DNA of 6,951 nt from Gammaproteobacteria bacterium. Lineage in GTDB: Bacteria > Pseudomonadota > Gammaproteobacteria > Pseudomonadales > UBA7434. The stretch covers positions 1 through 6,951 of the forward strand of contig JAJRPK010000099.1 in the NCBI GenBank assembly GCA_024280785.1, read 5' to 3'. Below the pieces are notes generated by a model, which ran no database searches, was not told the DNA's origin, and worked only from the letters and a program-made list of their open reading frames with translations. The position numbers were made by a program, and so were the translations under genes. Positions 5,946-6,951 of this stretch are shown in pieces (positions within the stretch are counted from its first letter, which is position 1; each line of letters begins with the position of its first letter).

Positions 5946-5996
5946 AAAATATGAGCGAGCCTTTACTCTCTAAAAAAAATGCTTCCCGGTTTTAAC

Positions 5997-6401
5997 ATGA
6001 CGACGGATTCTGCTGTTCGAATTGATAAATGGCTTTGGGCTGCACGCTTCTTTAAAACTCGAAGCCTCGCCAAACAGGCTATAGAGGGCGGCAAAGTGTT
6101 CTACAACGGACAACGCGTAAAAACTAGCAAGTCGATGGAAATCGGCGCACAAATGCGTATTCGAGCAGGCTGGGATGAAAAAACCGTTAACGTTACTGCA
6201 GTCTCCAGCCAGCGGCGTAATGCAACAGAAGCGAGTAAACTTTACCAAGAAACCGCAGAAAGCATCGCTTTGCGTGAACAACGGGCGCTGGAACGAAAAA
6301 TGGCCAACCTTACTATGCCAAATCAGGCACACAGACCCAACAAGAAACAAAGAAGACAGATTCACCAGTTTAAGCAAAAATCCGAATCCGATTCACCATG
6401 A
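5997..6401 (+). CDS. hslR: Ribosome-associated heat shock protein Hsp15 (S4 domain)
   Basis: A 134-residue RNA-binding protein. Hsp15 binds aborted 50S subunits that still carry peptidyl-tRNA and moves the tRNA so that the subunit can be recycled. The S4 fold spans about residues 8-60: RIDKWLWAARFFKTRSLA (8-25), then IEGGKVFYNGQRVKTSK (29-45). The family-specific tail follows: ETAES (85-89), LERKMANLTMPN (98-109) and RPNKKQRR (113-120). Length matches E. coli Hsp15 (133). I prefer the ATG at 5997 because it leaves seven residues before the conserved RIDKW, close to E. coli. An in-frame ATG at 5979 would add six residues; neither has a clear Shine-Dalgarno. The stop overlaps the hslO start. 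An internal promoter near the end of yrfG is possible. Confidence 0.95.
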   Translation: MTTDSAVRIDKWLWAARFFKTRSLAKQAIEGGKVFYNGQRVKTSKSMEIGAQMRIRAGWDEKTVNVTAVSSQRRNATEASKLYQETAESIALREQRALERKMANLTMPNQAHRPNKKQRRQIHQFKQKSESDSP

Positions 6402-6951
6402 ATGACATAGACCAAATACAGCGCTTTTACTTTCAAGGTCAGCCCGTTCGAGGTGCCGTTGTTAAGCTTGGCCAAAGTTTTGTAAGTGCTTTAAATAATC
6501 ACAACTACCCTGCCGACGTTACTACACTACTGGGCGAATGCCTGGCCGCCACCACACTAATGGGCAGTAATCTAAAACACTCGGCCAGAATTTCTTTACA
6601 AGCAAGGGGAGATGGCCCTATTCGGCTATTAATGGCCGAAACAGTAATACATGATCCACAACGCCAAATTAAGGTGGATAACAACTCGCAGCCAGACCAA
6701 AATGATGCTAAGTACGCTATCCGGGCTGTTGCTAGATTATCACCCGACAGGCAAAGCGAGGAGGCGTTACAGCCTGAACAAAACCACGGCACCGACTGCA
6801 CCGCGCCGTTGCTAACTCTTCTGGGAAAAGCGCACTTAGCTATTACCATAGAACCTGAGCAAGGCGCGCGTTATCAAGGAATTGTCTCACTTGAAGAAGA
6901 TTCCCTGAGGCTTTGTCTGCAAGAATACTTTTCTCAGTCTGAACAGCTAGC
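6398..6951 (+). CDS. hslO: Redox-regulated chaperone Hsp33, C-terminus cut by window edge
   Basis: The first 184 codons plus two bases of Hsp33, a cytosolic holdase activated by oxidative unfolding of a C-terminal four-cysteine zinc centre; that centre lies beyond the window. The N-terminal domain is recognisable from DQIQRFYFQGQPVRG (5-19), HNYP (35-38), LLGECLAATTLMGSNLK (44-60), RGDGP (70-74) and ARYQGIVSLEEDSL (157-170), followed by YFSQSEQL (177-184). Between GDGP and RYQG there are 83 residues, against about 49 in the E. coli protein as I recall it, so this copy has an insertion of roughly 34 residues (within about 85-136), rich in Gln, Asn and Asp and containing Cys134. The ATG overlaps the hslR stop as ATGA, a common sign of translational coupling. 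A downstream ATG at 6402 is out of frame. Confidence 0.95.
   Translation, partial: MNDIDQIQRFYFQGQPVRGAVVKLGQSFVSALNNHNYPADVTTLLGECLAATTLMGSNLKHSARISLQARGDGPIRLLMAETVIHDPQRQIKVDNNSQPDQNDAKYAIRAVARLSPDRQSEEALQPEQNHGTDCTAPLLTLLGKAHLAITIEPEQGARYQGIVSLEEDSLRLCLQEYFSQSEQL

Overview
The window looks like an ordinary chromosomal segment of a gammaproteobacterium. The evidence is the engB gene divergent from a c5-type cytochrome and, at the right edge, the yrfG-hslR-hslO heat-shock/redox cluster in the order found in E. coli. The luciferase-like/EthD pair and the moderate base composition would fit a marine lineage such as Cellvibrionales/Spongiibacteraceae, but that placement is an impression and not a proof. 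I see no tRNA, rRNA, CRISPR array, insertion sequence or phage gene.

Left part (1-1250): a cytochrome c5-like lipoprotein gene, cut by the window edge, reads leftward. It is divergent from engB, the GTPase for large ribosomal subunit assembly. Middle-left (1309-3199): convergent with engB is a luciferase-like flavin- or F420-dependent monooxygenase. Divergent from it is a two-domain EthD-like (dimeric alpha/beta barrel) protein with an extended -10 promoter. Both families belong to oxidative or catabolic enzymology, but no substrate can be read from the sequence. Middle (3252-4026): a strong 14-bp hairpin separates the EthD gene from a convergent gene for a glycine-zipper plus OmpA-domain outer-membrane lipoprotein.

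Accessory-looking part (4027-5244): this stretch holds the most unusual signal. Two SOS-type boxes, CTG-N10-CAC and CTG-N10-CAG, share one base and are embedded in a perfect 13-bp inverted repeat. They lie about 110 bases upstream of an unrecognised 166-residue basic protein gene that carries four degenerate 15-nt tandem repeats. The layout is the mirror image of the overlapping LexA operators I recall from colicin genes, so the best hypothesis is an orphan DNA-damage-induced gene of unknown function.

Right part (5245-6951): yrfG (HAD-family GMP/IMP nucleotidase), hslR (Hsp15, S4-domain rescue factor for stalled 50S subunits) and hslO (Hsp33, redox-regulated holdase; truncated by the window) form a same-strand cluster. 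hslR and hslO overlap by four bases, which suggests translational coupling. The nudE gene that precedes yrfG in E. coli is absent here. The visible part of Hsp33 is about 30 residues longer than I remember for the E. coli protein and carries an extra cysteine in the added stretch.
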